Positions 15,099 to 24,616 of a stretch of DNA of 64,000 nucleotides are shown one piece after another (position 1 is the stretch's first letter; each line of letters starts with the position of its first letter). This DNA comes from Halobacillus karajensis (GTDB lineage: Bacteria; Bacillota; Bacilli; Bacillales; Halobacillaceae): positions 124,001-188,000 of the forward strand of contig NZ_FNWW01000006.1 of the NCBI RefSeq assembly GCF_900108515.1, given 5' to 3'. The notes under the pieces were generated by a model, which was not told the origin of the DNA, ran no database searches, and worked only from the letters and a program-made list of their open reading frames with translations. Both the position numbers and the translations under genes were made by a program.

Positions 15099-18000
15099 AT
15101 GGGGTTGCGTTTTTTGCTTGGTCGTTCAGGATCAGGAAAAAGCACACGTTGTTTAAATGAGATTGAAACGAAATTAAAGGATGATCCACGGGGGCCAGCG
15201 ATTATCTATATTGTTCCGGATCAGATGACCTTCCAGCAGGAGTACGGACTCCTAAAGAGGGAGGGAGTGGAAGGCTCCATCCGAGCACAAGTCTTCAGTT
15301 TCTCCAGATTGGCCTGGCGGGTCCTCCAGGAAACCGGTGGAGGAACAAAGAAGTTCATCACATCCACAGGAGTGCAGATGATGCTTCGGAAAATTGTGGA
15401 AGAACGTACTTCAGATTGGCGTGTCTTTCAAAAGGCCGTCGAGAAACAGGGATTCATTGAACAGCTTGAAGGGATGATTACAGAGTTCAAACGTTACCGA
15501 ATTAAGCCGGATGATCTTCATGCACAGATGGACGCTCTTGATCAGTTCGTTCATTCCACGAGCCAGGAACAAGGCCTCCGAGACAAACTTGATGATTTGG
15601 GCTACATTTACGATCGACTTGTCGACGCTTTGAAAGAGCAGTACATAGATAGTGAAGATCAATTACAGCTGCTATCAAGTAAGATTCCTGAAGCTGCTTT
15701 TTTAGATGGGGCAGAAGTGTATATTGATGGCTTCCACAGCTTTACCCCACAGGAGTATCAGGTCATCGAAACATTACTTAAGAAAGTAGACACCGTTCAT
15801 CTCACATTGACGACCGAACAGCCGACAGGTGAAGAAAATCAGGAGCTTGATTTATTCCATGAGACGAAACAAACGTATCTGGATTTGAAAAAGGTGGCAG
15901 AAGAAGCGGGGGTTCCTATAGAGGGTGTGGAAATTCTTGACCATACCGCAGGGCGGATGAAAGATCGGCCAGCACTCAGACATTTAGAGAAGTATTATGA
16001 TGTCCGCCCAGCGGAGGCTTTTAAAGGGGAGGTTCCGATTCAGATAGCAGAGGCTGTCCACCCCCGTGCAGAAGTCGAAGGGGTGGCTCAGGAAATCCTC
16101 CATCTTGTTCGTGATGAAGGCTATCGTTTTAAGGATATAGCTATTTTAATGCGTGAGCCCGAGGTCTACCATAGTTTGATTGAAACGCTGTTTGATGATT
16201 ATGAGATTCCAGTATTCATTGATGAGAAGAGGACAATGCTTAACCATCCAATGATTGAGCTTGTCCGTTCTGGTCTCGACGTTGTGGAAGGGAACTTTCG
16301 TTATGACGCTGTCTTCCGGTTATTGAAAACGGGTTTCATTCCAGCGACCGATCGTCAATACCCGCTCACGGAAGACGCTATTGATGAACTTGAAAACTAT
16401 GTGCTTGAATATGGGATTCGCGCCCGTACCCAGTGGTTTTCGAATGAACCCTGGATTTATCAGCGTTTTCGTGGATTTGAACAGTCCGCCCAAACAGATG
16501 AGGAAAAAGCGAAGCAGACAAGAATCAATGCTTATCGCGAACAGGTACGGCAGGCCTTGCAATTGTTTGATGAAGACTTGCGGGCCGCTGAGACCATAGA
16601 GGAAAGGGCACGCATCATTTACTTATGGCTGGAGGGGCTGAGAGTCCCGGATCAGCTTGAGTCCTGGCGGAATTTTTATGATGAAAAAGGGGAAATTGAA
16701 CGCGGGCGAGAGCAGGAACAAGTATGGGATGATTTTTTACAGTTGCTTGATGAGATGGTCGAAATGGCAGGCGAGGAAAAAATGTCCTTGCAAGTCTTTC
16801 GTAATACAATCGATAGTGGATTAGAGTCCCTAACCTTTGCTCACGTGCCGCCAAGTATGGATCACGTCATCGTTGGGAGTGTTGATCGTTCAAGGATGAC
16901 GGGGATTAAGGCGTCGTTTCTTCTAGGTGTAACGGACGGAATGTGGCCGATGAAGCCACCGAGTGAAGGGATGATTTCTGAACAGGAACGTTCATTATTA
17001 GCAGAGCACGGACTTCAGCTCGCTAACGGCAGTAACCGGCAGCTGCTTGATGACCGTTTTTATGTGTATTTGGCCTTGACGATGCCTGCTGATAAACTAT
17101 GGATCAGCTATCCACTCAGCAATGAAGAAGGAAAATCGAAGGTTCCTGCTACCCTCATCCAGCGTATAGAGGAATTATTTCCTTCTACTCAAAACCATGT
17201 GCTTTTACAGGATCCCGATGATTTGTATGAAGCTACACGTTTCATAACGAATCCTCATAAAACAAGGTCGGCGCTCACCTCCCAATTTGCACGCTATTTA
17301 AAAGGGTATAAGATGGAGCCGGTCTGGTGGGCATTGCTCAATTGGTATATAGACCATGAACCGTCGGATGGGATGACGAGTAAGGTTCTTAAAAGTCTGT
17401 TTTACCAGAACAAACCTGTGCAGTTATCGAAAGAGACAACTGGAAGACTATTTGACAAGCAGGTGAAAACAAGTGTTTCACGTCTGGAGACGTATCATCG
17501 TTGTTCCTATCAATACTTTGCTCAGCATAGTCTGGGTTTGGAAGAGAGACGGACGTACAAACTTGATGCACCGGATATAGGGCAGCTTTTCCATGAAGCA
17601 CTTAAACAGATTACCGAATGGGTCCAGGCTGAAGGGCGTGACTTTTCACAACTAAAACGTCAGGAAACAGATCGCTATGCAGAGAGAGCAACGAACGAGC
17701 TGGCACCGATTTTGCAAAACCAAATCTTGAAAAGTTCAAATCGTTATCAATATATCCAGAGGAAGCTGCAACAAGTCATTGCAAGGGCAGCCTTTGTTTT
17801 AAGTGAGCAGGCGAGAAAAAGCCAATTCTCACCTGTTGGACTGGAACTTGGTTTTGGAACAGGGGGCGATGCAAAGCTTCCACCGCTTTCGTTCGATTTG
17901 CCAAACGGATATGAATTAATGTTACGGGGGCGCATTGACCGGGTGGATAAAGCTTTATCTGAAGAGGATTTGTTCCTGAGAATTATTGATTACAAGTCGA

Positions 18001-18599
18001 GCAGCAAAGGATTAAGTCTTGTTGATGTTTTCTATGGCCTCTCCCTGCAGATGCTTGCCTATTTAGATGTGGTGTTGACGAATGCAGAATATTGGCTTGG
18101 AAAGCATGCCTCGCCTGCAGGTGTTTTGTATTTCCATGTTCACAACCCAATGATCACAGGGAAACAGTTGCTTAAAGATGAGCAAATTGAAGAAGAGATC
18201 TTCAAAAAGTTCAAAATGCAGGGGGTGCTGCTGGAAAATGAACGCGTCGTCCAGATGATGGATACAGGACTTGATAAAGGCTATAGCCAGATTGTACCCG
18301 CCGCATTGAAAGCGAAGGGCGGATTTTATAAAAGTTCGAAAACAGCTGATGAAGAACGGTTCGAGCAGTTGAAGCTATATATCCGTGATTTGATGACAGA
18401 AGCAGGAACAAGAATAACGGATGGTAAAGTTGACCTCGATCCGTTTCAGAAAAACCAGCAAGTCGCCTGTGAAGTTTGTTCTTATCGTTCGGTTTGTCAA
18501 TTTGATCCGACTCTCGAAGAACACAATTATCGCAAATTGCAAGAAATGAAAGATGAAGATGTACTAGAAAAACTGACGAAGCGAGAGGGGGATGCGTAA
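15099..18599 (+). CDS. addB: ATP-dependent helicase/nuclease subunit B (AddB)
   Basis: 1166 residues, the same length as B. subtilis AddB. The AddAB complex processes double-strand breaks and recognises Chi. Residues 8-16 form a Walker A-like GRSGSGKST. The C-terminal RecB-type nuclease core has IIDYKSS near residue 967. Four iron-sulfur cysteines are visible: C805 in HRCSYQYF, then C1124, C1127 and C1133, with the same C-x2-C-x5-C spacing as known. Start: ATG 15099 has aaaggag and lies just after the extended -10; the frame start at 15021 lies upstream of that promoter. The stop overlaps the addA start by one base. Confidence 0.96.
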   Translation: MGLRFLLGRSGSGKSTRCLNEIETKLKDDPRGPAIIYIVPDQMTFQQEYGLLKREGVEGSIRAQVFSFSRLAWRVLQETGGGTKKFITSTGVQMMLRKIVEERTSDWRVFQKAVEKQGFIEQLEGMITEFKRYRIKPDDLHAQMDALDQFVHSTSQEQGLRDKLDDLGYIYDRLVDALKEQYIDSEDQLQLLSSKIPEAAFLDGAEVYIDGFHSFTPQEYQVIETLLKKVDTVHLTLTTEQPTGEENQELDLFHETKQTYLDLKKVAEEAGVPIEGVEILDHTAGRMKDRPALRHLEKYYDVRPAEAFKGEVPIQIAEAVHPRAEVEGVAQEILHLVRDEGYRFKDIAILMREPEVYHSLIETLFDDYEIPVFIDEKRTMLNHPMIELVRSGLDVVEGNFRYDAVFRLLKTGFIPATDRQYPLTEDAIDELENYVLEYGIRARTQWFSNEPWIYQRFRGFEQSAQTDEEKAKQTRINAYREQVRQALQLFDEDLRAAETIEERARIIYLWLEGLRVPDQLESWRNFYDEKGEIERGREQEQVWDDFLQLLDEMVEMAGEEKMSLQVFRNTIDSGLESLTFAHVPPSMDHVIVGSVDRSRMTGIKASFLLGVTDGMWPMKPPSEGMISEQERSLLAEHGLQLANGSNRQLLDDRFYVYLALTMPADKLWISYPLSNEEGKSKVPATLIQRIEELFPSTQNHVLLQDPDDLYEATRFITNPHKTRSALTSQFARYLKGYKMEPVWWALLNWYIDHEPSDGMTSKVLKSLFYQNKPVQLSKETTGRLFDKQVKTSVSRLETYHRCSYQYFAQHSLGLEERRTYKLDAPDIGQLFHEALKQITEWVQAEGRDFSQLKRQETDRYAERATNELAPILQNQILKSSNRYQYIQRKLQQVIARAAFVLSEQARKSQFSPVGLELGFGTGGDAKLPPLSFDLPNGYELMLRGRIDRVDKALSEEDLFLRIIDYKSSSKGLSLVDVFYGLSLQMLAYLDVVLTNAEYWLGKHASPAGVLYFHVHNPMITGKQLLKDEQIEEEIFKKFKMQGVLLENERVVQMMDTGLDKGYSQIVPAALKAKGGFYKSSKTADEERFEQLKLYIRDLMTEAGTRITDGKVDLDPFQKNQQVACEVCSYRSVCQFDPTLEEHNYRKLQEMKDEDVLEKLTKREGDA

Positions 18600-21500
18600 T
18601 GGTCAGCTGGACAAAAGAACAAGAACGAGCGATCTACTCACATGGCTCTAATATTCTCGTGGCAGCGGCTGCTGGTTCTGGGAAAACAGCCGTACTGGTG
18701 GAGCGGATTATACAAAAACTGCTGCATAAAGATGACCCGGTGGATATCGATTCATTGCTTGTCGTCACTTTTACAAACGCAGCGGCACAGGAAATGAGAA
18801 ACCGTGTCGGACAGGCATTGGCGAAAGCCCTGGAAGAAAATCCGGGGTCTCATCATTTGAAGAAGCAGCTTTCCTTGTTACAGAATGCTTCCATCTCAAC
18901 ACTGCACTCGTTTTGTATGGAGGTGGTGCGACGGTACGCCTATTTGTTAGACCTTGATCCTGGCTTCAGAATTGCAGATACAGTGGAATCAGATTTGATT
19001 CAACAAGAAGTTTTGGAAGATCTTTTTGAAGAATGGTATGGGAAGGAAGGGACAGAGCAACAACGTTTTTTTGACGTTGTGGAACGTTTCTCCAGCGACC
19101 GCAGCGATTTAGATGTCGAGAAACTGGTGTTGGACCTTTATACGTTCGCTACTCAAAATCCGTGGCCGGATGTTTGGATCGATCAAATGGTGGAGATGTA
19201 TAACGTCAAGGATGTCGAAAATGAAGCTGACTTGCCATGGCTCAATCTTTTAAAACAAGAGGTAACCAGTCAGTTAAAAGCGATGGAAACAGAAGCACGA
19301 CAAGTGCTTGAGCTTACTCTTGAGCCCGAAGGGCCTTATGCGTACGGAGAAACAGCGGAGTCGGATTTAGAATTAATCCAGCAGGCCAAAGGAGCTCTTG
19401 CCCATTCCTGGACAGAAATGCAGAACTTTATGGCTGGGCAGAAGTTCGCAACATTATCTCGAAAAAAAATGGACTGTGATGCTGATAAGAAGGAACAGGC
19501 GAAGAAGATCCGCGATCGTTATAAAAAACGCTGGAATGAAGTTCGGGACGAATGGTTTTCGCGTTCGCTCGACAGTTATTTAAAAGATATGCAGGATCTA
19601 TATCCAGTCATGGAGCAGCTGGCCATCATCGTGAAAGACTTCAAGACACGATACGAACAGTTGAAAAAAGAAAAAGCCATCGTTGATTTTTCTGACCTGG
19701 AGCACTATTGTCTGCAAATTTTGCTTGATGAAACAGCGACACCTGGTGATCTTGTTCCTTCTGCTGTGGCAGAAAGCTTTCAACAACAGTTCTCTGAAGT
19801 GTTGATTGATGAATATCAGGATACAAACCTTGTGCAGGAAACCTTGCTGAGACTTCTTACAGAAGGGGAAGGTGCTGGTCATTTGTTCATGGTCGGAGAT
19901 GTCAAGCAGAGCATTTATCGCTTTCGACATGCAGAACCCTCGTTATTCCTTAATAAATACAAACGTTACGACAGTGAAGAGGAACAGGGGGAACGAATAG
20001 ATCTTGCTCGAAACTTTCGAAGCCGTAAGCAGGTACTAGATGCAACGAACTACATTTTCCGTCAAGTGCTTGATGAAGAAGTCGGGGAAATGGAATATGA
20101 AAAGGATGCAGAACTCATCTACAGCAACAAAATTTATGATGAACTGACGGCAGATGACGCGGATGCGGAACTTTTCCTTATTGACCGTGAATCCCAAGAA
20201 GGGGAAAGCGAAGAGGACGAAACTTATAAGGATTTGGAAAAAGCACAGCTGGAAGCCCGTGCCTACGGGAAGATGATTAGAAAGTGGCTTGGTTATGAAG
20301 GGAGTGCCCCCCTTCAGGTAGTGGACAAAGAAACAGAGACGAAACGGCCATTACAATACCGGGATATTGTTATTCTGATGCGATCCATGACATGGGCACC
20401 GACCATTGTTGAAGAACTGAAGCAGCAGGGCATTCCTATTTATGCAGAACTGTCTACAGGATATTTTGAAGCCATCGAAATTAAAATCATGCTCAGTCTC
20501 TTGAAGGTTATTGATAATCCGATGCAGGATATCCCGCTTGCTTCCGTGCTCAAATCTCCCATTGTTGGTCTTAATGAAGACGAGCTCGCTCAAATACGGC
20601 TGGTGAAAAAGCGAGCGACTTACTATGAAGCCATGCAGGCTTATAAGGTGAAGAATGAACTCGGACATAAAATAGATGGTTTTCTTGGGCGATTGAGAAG
20701 CTTCCGTGAACGTGCGAGACAGGGAGCTTTGTCTGAACTTATTTGGGAAATATTCCGCGAAACGGGCTATTATGATTTTGTTGGAGGAATGCCTGGGGGA
20801 CGTCAACGCCAGGCGAACTTGAGGGCCTTATATGATCGAGCCCGTTCGTATGAAACAACAACCTTCCGGGGTTTATTCCGTTTTCTCCGTTTTATTGAAC
20901 GGATTGAAGAGCGCGGAGACGACCTTGGTGCGGCTAGGGCTCTTGGGGAGCAGGAAGACGTTGTGCGCATCATGACGATTCACAAGAGTAAGGGGCTGGA
21001 GTTTCCAGTCGTCATCCTTGGCGCTATGGACAAACAATTCAACATGATGGATTTGAAGAATCGATATTTGCTTCATAAAGATTATGGATTTGGGTCTCGC
21101 TATATTAACCCTGAAAAAAGGCTTATGTATCCTACCCTTGCTTACCATGCCTTGAAGGAGGCAAAACGTCGGGAACTCCTTGCCGAAGAAATGAGAGTCC
21201 TTTATGTTGCCTTAACAAGAGCAAAGGAAAAACTTGTCATGGTCGGTAATGTTGCATCCTTTGAAAAGAAACAGGAGAAATGGCAGACATTCGTTGATGC
21301 TCGGGACTGGGTGCTTCCTCCTCATGATCGTTTAGAAGCAAAATCCTATCTGGACTGGGTGGGACCGGCCCTTATCCGACACAAGCATACAGAAGATCTC
21401 AGAGGAGATATCGAAGTCATGACAGCAGAGGAGATTCACTATGATGAGTCTCAATGGCGTGTACACATTGCACACGGAAGTGAGTTCGCCGTTCTGGATG

Positions 21501-22318
21501 AAGTGAAAGAGCAACGTGATGAGCAGCTGCAGGAAGCGGTAGAACAATGGAAGACGGTTCCCATAGGTGAAGAAGTCGACAAGTCCCTTGTGGAACGACT
21601 GGATTTTGAGTATCCGCATCGAAAGGCTGCCTCCACACGTGCGAAACAAACCGTGACGGAAATTAAGCGGCAACGGGAAACGAAAGACGAATATTCAAGT
21701 GATCAATTGCTAATTCCATACCGTGCTCCCATTGTAAAGCGGCCTCGTTTTATGCAGGAAGAGAAGCAGTTGACGGCAGCGGAGCGCGGGACAGCCATGC
21801 ATACAGTAATGCAGCACCTGCCATTTACAAAAGTGTGGACGTCTCCTGACGTAGAGGAGTATGTCGAGCATTTAGTGATTAAAGAAATCCTGCGAAGAGA
21901 AGAAGCGGATGTCATTGATTTTCAAGCCATTGCCGATTTCTTTCAAACGGATATTGGTGCTTATGTACTGAAAACAGACCGTATAGAGCGTGAAGTTCCA
22001 TTTAGCCTTACCCTCCCAGCAAATGAAGTCTATGCTGAATGGGAGGAGCAAACAGATGAGCAAGTCTTCATCCAAGGGGTCATTGACACCATGATTCCAT
22101 ATGAGGATGGCTGGCTGATCTTAGATTATAAGTCGGATACGGTTCCTGAAGAGGCCCAAGGGGTAGAAAGTAAATTAGCAGACCGTTACCGAACACAGCT
22201 CCGCTTATATCAGACAGCTTTAGAAAAAATATGGAAGCAGCCGGTACGGAAAAGCTGTTTGTACTTCTTTGATGGATCACTTGCTGTGGAAGTCGATACT
22301 GATCGAGGAAACATGTAA
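18599..22318 (+). CDS. addA: ATP-dependent helicase/nuclease subunit A (AddA)
   Basis: 1239 residues, a UvrD/Rep-type helicase fused to a RecB-type nuclease. Walker A AAAAGSGKTAVLVERI is near residue 22, the DEYQDT Walker B near residue 404, helicase motif VRIMTIHKSKGLEFPVV near 790, VLYVALTRAKEKL near 868, and the nuclease motif LILDYKSDT near 1175. AddA is the main 3'-5' motor and cuts the 3' strand. It starts in the stop of addB (taatg), so translation is coupled. In B. subtilis sbcD and sbcC follow; here they are missing and a terminator ends the unit. Confidence 0.97.
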   Translation: MVSWTKEQERAIYSHGSNILVAAAAGSGKTAVLVERIIQKLLHKDDPVDIDSLLVVTFTNAAAQEMRNRVGQALAKALEENPGSHHLKKQLSLLQNASISTLHSFCMEVVRRYAYLLDLDPGFRIADTVESDLIQQEVLEDLFEEWYGKEGTEQQRFFDVVERFSSDRSDLDVEKLVLDLYTFATQNPWPDVWIDQMVEMYNVKDVENEADLPWLNLLKQEVTSQLKAMETEARQVLELTLEPEGPYAYGETAESDLELIQQAKGALAHSWTEMQNFMAGQKFATLSRKKMDCDADKKEQAKKIRDRYKKRWNEVRDEWFSRSLDSYLKDMQDLYPVMEQLAIIVKDFKTRYEQLKKEKAIVDFSDLEHYCLQILLDETATPGDLVPSAVAESFQQQFSEVLIDEYQDTNLVQETLLRLLTEGEGAGHLFMVGDVKQSIYRFRHAEPSLFLNKYKRYDSEEEQGERIDLARNFRSRKQVLDATNYIFRQVLDEEVGEMEYEKDAELIYSNKIYDELTADDADAELFLIDRESQEGESEEDETYKDLEKAQLEARAYGKMIRKWLGYEGSAPLQVVDKETETKRPLQYRDIVILMRSMTWAPTIVEELKQQGIPIYAELSTGYFEAIEIKIMLSLLKVIDNPMQDIPLASVLKSPIVGLNEDELAQIRLVKKRATYYEAMQAYKVKNELGHKIDGFLGRLRSFRERARQGALSELIWEIFRETGYYDFVGGMPGGRQRQANLRALYDRARSYETTTFRGLFRFLRFIERIEERGDDLGAARALGEQEDVVRIMTIHKSKGLEFPVVILGAMDKQFNMMDLKNRYLLHKDYGFGSRYINPEKRLMYPTLAYHALKEAKRRELLAEEMRVLYVALTRAKEKLVMVGNVASFEKKQEKWQTFVDARDWVLPPHDRLEAKSYLDWVGPALIRHKHTEDLRGDIEVMTAEEIHYDESQWRVHIAHGSEFAVLDEVKEQRDEQLQEAVEQWKTVPIGEEVDKSLVERLDFEYPHRKAASTRAKQTVTEIKRQRETKDEYSSDQLLIPYRAPIVKRPRFMQEEKQLTAAERGTAMHTVMQHLPFTKVWTSPDVEEYVEHLVIKEILRREEADVIDFQAIADFFQTDIGAYVLKTDRIEREVPFSLTLPANEVYAEWEEQTDEQVFIQGVIDTMIPYEDGWLILDYKSDTVPEEAQGVESKLADRYRTQLRLYQTALEKIWKQPVRKSCLYFFDGSLAVEVDTDRGNM

Positions 22319-22393
22319 TTTGTGTTACTAATCACCGCTGATCGGTGAAAACGATGAAGCCCCATTTAAAAATAAGACTGTACACCGTTTTTT

Positions 22394-22438
22394 AAGCTTG
22401 TAGAGAAAGAAGGTTATATTTCTCTACAAGCTTTTTTT
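22394..22438 (+). terminator. Terminator of addBA
   Basis: aagcttgtagagaaa paired with tttctctacaagctt, 15 pairs, then a T run. Nothing else is seen in the 270 bases between addA and gerPF apart from a small caccg/cggtg hairpin. Confidence 0.9.
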
Positions 22439-22559
22439 GGGGGACATCATCCCTGAGCTTCGAACCTAAACAGAAAAGTTCCTTTCTTAAATAGGACCAA
22501 AGGGAACAGATTTCGGTTATCTGCGTTTTGAGAGACGGCTTTATGATAGCTGCAAACTT

Positions 22560-22592
22560 AAGAGAGCGCCTCTAAAAGTGAGACGCTCTTTC
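22560..22592 (-). terminator. Probable terminator of gerP operon
   Basis: On the minus strand gagcgtctc pairs imperfectly with gaggcgctc just after the gerPF stop. The T tract is poor. Confidence 0.45.
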
Positions 22593-22811
22593 TTAAGCAT
22601 TGGCTGTTATATTCTGATCGGCAACGTCAGGATCAAAAGGGTTCGTGGAGCTGAGTCCGTTATTTGTAATAATCCAGTTTCCTGTATTCAGTGCTCCTGA
22701 TCCGGCATTCGTTTTGGAGGTGGATTTTGGAGACAAATAAAAGGAGTCTCCGAAGTTTACCACACCACCACCAACGCTGTTGATGCTGATAGGTCCGACA
22801 ATAGCCGGCAT
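22593..22811 (-). CDS. gerPF: Spore germination protein GerPF
   Basis: 72 residues, beginning MPAIVGPISINSVGGGVVNFGD, typical of the short GerPA/GerPF family. GerP proteins form a coat-associated layer needed for germinants to pass through the outer spore layers. ATG 22811 follows ggaggcg; the longer frame from 22844 has no support. Last gene of gerPA-PF. Confidence 0.95.
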   Translation of the reverse strand: MPAIVGPISINSVGGGVVNFGDSFYLSPKSTSKTNAGSGALNTGNWIITNNGLSSTNPFDPDVADQNITANA

Positions 22812-22873
22812 CGTAATCGCCTCCCTTTGGTGCGATTCAAGCATTATAGTTACAGACTATGCAGGTTGGGCAT

Positions 22874-23266
22874 TTAATGTTCTTCTTCTTCAAGAAGGCG
22901 AAAATGTTTTGTATAGTTGATGGCGTTTATATGTTCAATGCCGCCTATCTGGAATACACTAGCCGTTGAGACACCGAGGACACGTATGCTGTCTACTTGA
23001 ATGGGACGGTTTTGATACGTATAGGATTGAATTTCCACAGGAGCAAGCGGGGGTGTGCTTTTTAGTGAAAAGATGGAGTAGTCCTCAAAATTGAAAACGT
23101 CTGACTGGACTCCCCCCTCTCTTTGAACAGCTAAAATTTTAGAGAAAGGAGCAGCACGATAAACGTCACCGATTTCTAAAATAGATCCAATGGTTAAAGA
23201 CTGGGTCTCCATTTCGTCAACATAGACCATCCGTTTTATCATGCTACCTGTTTTCACTGCCTTCAT
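22874..23266 (-). CDS. gerPE: Spore germination protein GerPE
   Basis: 130 residues, matching GerPE length. It has the beta-rich repeats SxxxxIGDVYRA and a C-terminal VFQIGGIEHINA block that echo other GerP proteins. Needed for spore-coat permeability to small germinants. The start overlaps the end of gerPD by 23 bases, indicating coupled translation. No signal peptide; acts in the mother-cell-derived coat. Confidence 0.92.
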   Translation of the reverse strand: MKAVKTGSMIKRMVYVDEMETQSLTIGSILEIGDVYRAAPFSKILAVQREGGVQSDVFNFEDYSIFSLKSTPPLAPVEIQSYTYQNRPIQVDSIRVLGVSTASVFQIGGIEHINAINYTKHFRLLEEEEH

Positions 23267-23462
23267 CTTCTTCCATATTCACATAGGCCTGTTCTTCTGT
23301 TTGGGCTTCTGGATGAATGATTAAAGATTCTGGAGGTGTATCAAAAAAAGATTGCAGCCTCACGGTTTTGTTGTCTCCCACTAAAAATAAGGAAGAACCG
23401 GAAACACCTGTTACACGGATATGCCCAACATGTAGGCCGTAATTATGAACAATATGGTTCAT
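23244..23462 (-). CDS. gerPD: Spore germination protein GerPD
   Basis: 72 residues. The short beta-rich protein has GDNKTVRLQSFFDTPPESL in the middle, as in GerPD. Start overlaps the gerPC stop by four bases (atga). Part of the coat permeability operon; its precise role is unknown. Confidence 0.92.
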   Translation of the reverse strand: MNHIVHNYGLHVGHIRVTGVSGSSLFLVGDNKTVRLQSFFDTPPESLIIHPEAQTEEQAYVNMEEDEGSENR

Positions 23463-24025
23463 TCATCACCATCTCCTTCAAAAGTTTCGAAGTATTGAGC
23501 TATTGAGTGTTGAATCTCCGTTTGAATTTGATGGAAGATTTCCTCCGGCGGGGCTTCTGGTTTTTGCCCCCGGTAATATTCCATTCGCTGGGGCAATTGT
23601 TTGCGAATATCTGCAATCATACGCTCTTTATGATTTTCACTCACTTGAATATCGTGGTCCCGCACATATTGATTCATCCACCCTGGGATATCAGAAGTCA
23701 TATATTCTTGGAGAAAATGAAGCGCCTGATCATCTGTCTTCGGCAACTGTGTATTTGGGGTGTTCTGTTGTTTGCTATATAGATCACTAATGTCAGATAG
23801 CTCGGATCCATTTGGGGTCAGGCCGATTTGCAGGGTCCCTTCGAGCGTCTCGATTTTCAGTTGGTCAAAGTGATATTCGATTTTTTCGATGACTGTCTTT
23901 GGCGGTTGTTCAACAGATTGTAGATCCTTGATTTTTTTTTGTAATTGGTCAATCGTTTTCTGCTGTTGTTGCAGTTGATTCATCATTTGTTGAATCCACG
24001 ATTGCCAAGAATGGTATTGGTTCAA
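23459..24025 (-). CDS. gerPC: Spore germination protein GerPC
   Basis: 188 residues, the largest GerP protein. An N-terminal coiled coil rich in Gln (QQMMNQLQQQQKTIDQLQKK, about 13-32) is followed by a beta-rich region EKIEYHFDQLKIETLEGTL, and then a helical tail. This layout is usual for GerPC, which is thought to be a structural part of the GerP complex in the spore coat. The ribosome binding site is aggggg. Confidence 0.93.
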   Translation of the reverse strand: MNQYHSWQSWIQQMMNQLQQQQKTIDQLQKKIKDLQSVEQPPKTVIEKIEYHFDQLKIETLEGTLQIGLTPNGSELSDISDLYSKQQNTPNTQLPKTDDQALHFLQEYMTSDIPGWMNQYVRDHDIQVSENHKERMIADIRKQLPQRMEYYRGQKPEAPPEEIFHQIQTEIQHSIAQYFETFEGDGDE

Positions 24026-24069
24026 GTGCGCTCACCCCCTAATCTATCTTTATGAGGGAAAGGAGGGGT

Positions 24070-24297
24070 CTATGTTATAGAAAGTGGGACCAGCGTGCCG
24101 GTACCAGCTTCGGGAATGTCGACTTCCCCCTCTTTTGGCAGTGCTTCAGGGGCAGGTTCCGTATAACCGCCAGTATTGTAAAGGTCGGCTTTTGCTTGAA
24201 TCACCCCTGAACTGCCAATTTGTACGATGGACGAGCTGGCCACCGTACCAATACGCAGAAAGTGGATATAAATCGACTGATGGACAGTGAGATTCAT
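24070..24297 (-). CDS. gerPB: Spore germination protein GerPB
   Basis: 75 residues. Starts MNLTVHQSIYIHFLRIGTVASSSIVQIGSSG-like, the GerPB pattern, with an acidic Pro/Glu-rich C-terminus. Twelve bases downstream of gerPA. Function as part of the GerP set. Confidence 0.93.
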   Translation of the reverse strand: MNLTVHQSIYIHFLRIGTVASSSIVQIGSSGVIQAKADLYNTGGYTEPAPEALPKEGEVDIPEAGTGTLVPLSIT

Positions 24298-24308
24298 AGA
24301 TAAACCTC

Positions 24309-24530
24309 CTAGTCGTTATTAACAACTGACTGATCGAACACTTCTGAATCATTGATGAAGGTGTTCGCGCGATTTAGCCTCACCCGTATGCCATCACCCG
24401 TGTTAAATGAGCCACCACCAGCAAAGGTCTTTGCTGAGGCATGCGGGGACATATTATAGACATCACCGATATTAAAAATACTTGATGATGAAAGGGTGAG
24501 TACTTTGACGGCTCCGACTTTTGCTGGCAT
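24309..24530 (-). CDS. gerPA: Spore germination protein GerPA
   Basis: 73 residues. The start MPAKVGAVKVLTLSSSSIFN and the GDVYNMSP and GGGSFNTGDG motifs are GerPA hallmarks and echo GerPF, so the two are paralogues. First gene of the operon; aaaggag ribosome binding site 8 bases before ATG and a sporulation-type promoter upstream. Confidence 0.95.
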   Translation of the reverse strand: MPAKVGAVKVLTLSSSSIFNIGDVYNMSPHASAKTFAGGGSFNTGDGIRVRLNRANTFINDSEVFDQSVVNND

Positions 24531-24548
24531 AACGAAAACTCCTTTCTA

Positions 24549-24578
24549 TAGTTTATGAAACTTCATTGTCTAAATGAC
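24549..24578 (-). promoter_or_regulatory. Mother-cell sigma (K/E) type promoter of gerP
   Basis: On the minus strand CATAAACTA fits the CATANNNTA -10 of sigma-K/E, with GTCATTT 14 bases upstream as a -35. In B. subtilis gerP is transcribed by sigma-K. No sigma-A promoter stands out. Confidence 0.55.
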
Positions 24579-24616
24579 GGAAGAACAGTAAAATAACGAT
24601 TATAGGGGGAATACAT

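Noticed and set aside
19598-19930. 110-residue frame opposite addA (and many similar ones in addAB)
   Set aside because: Antisense shadows of long conserved genes without start signals.
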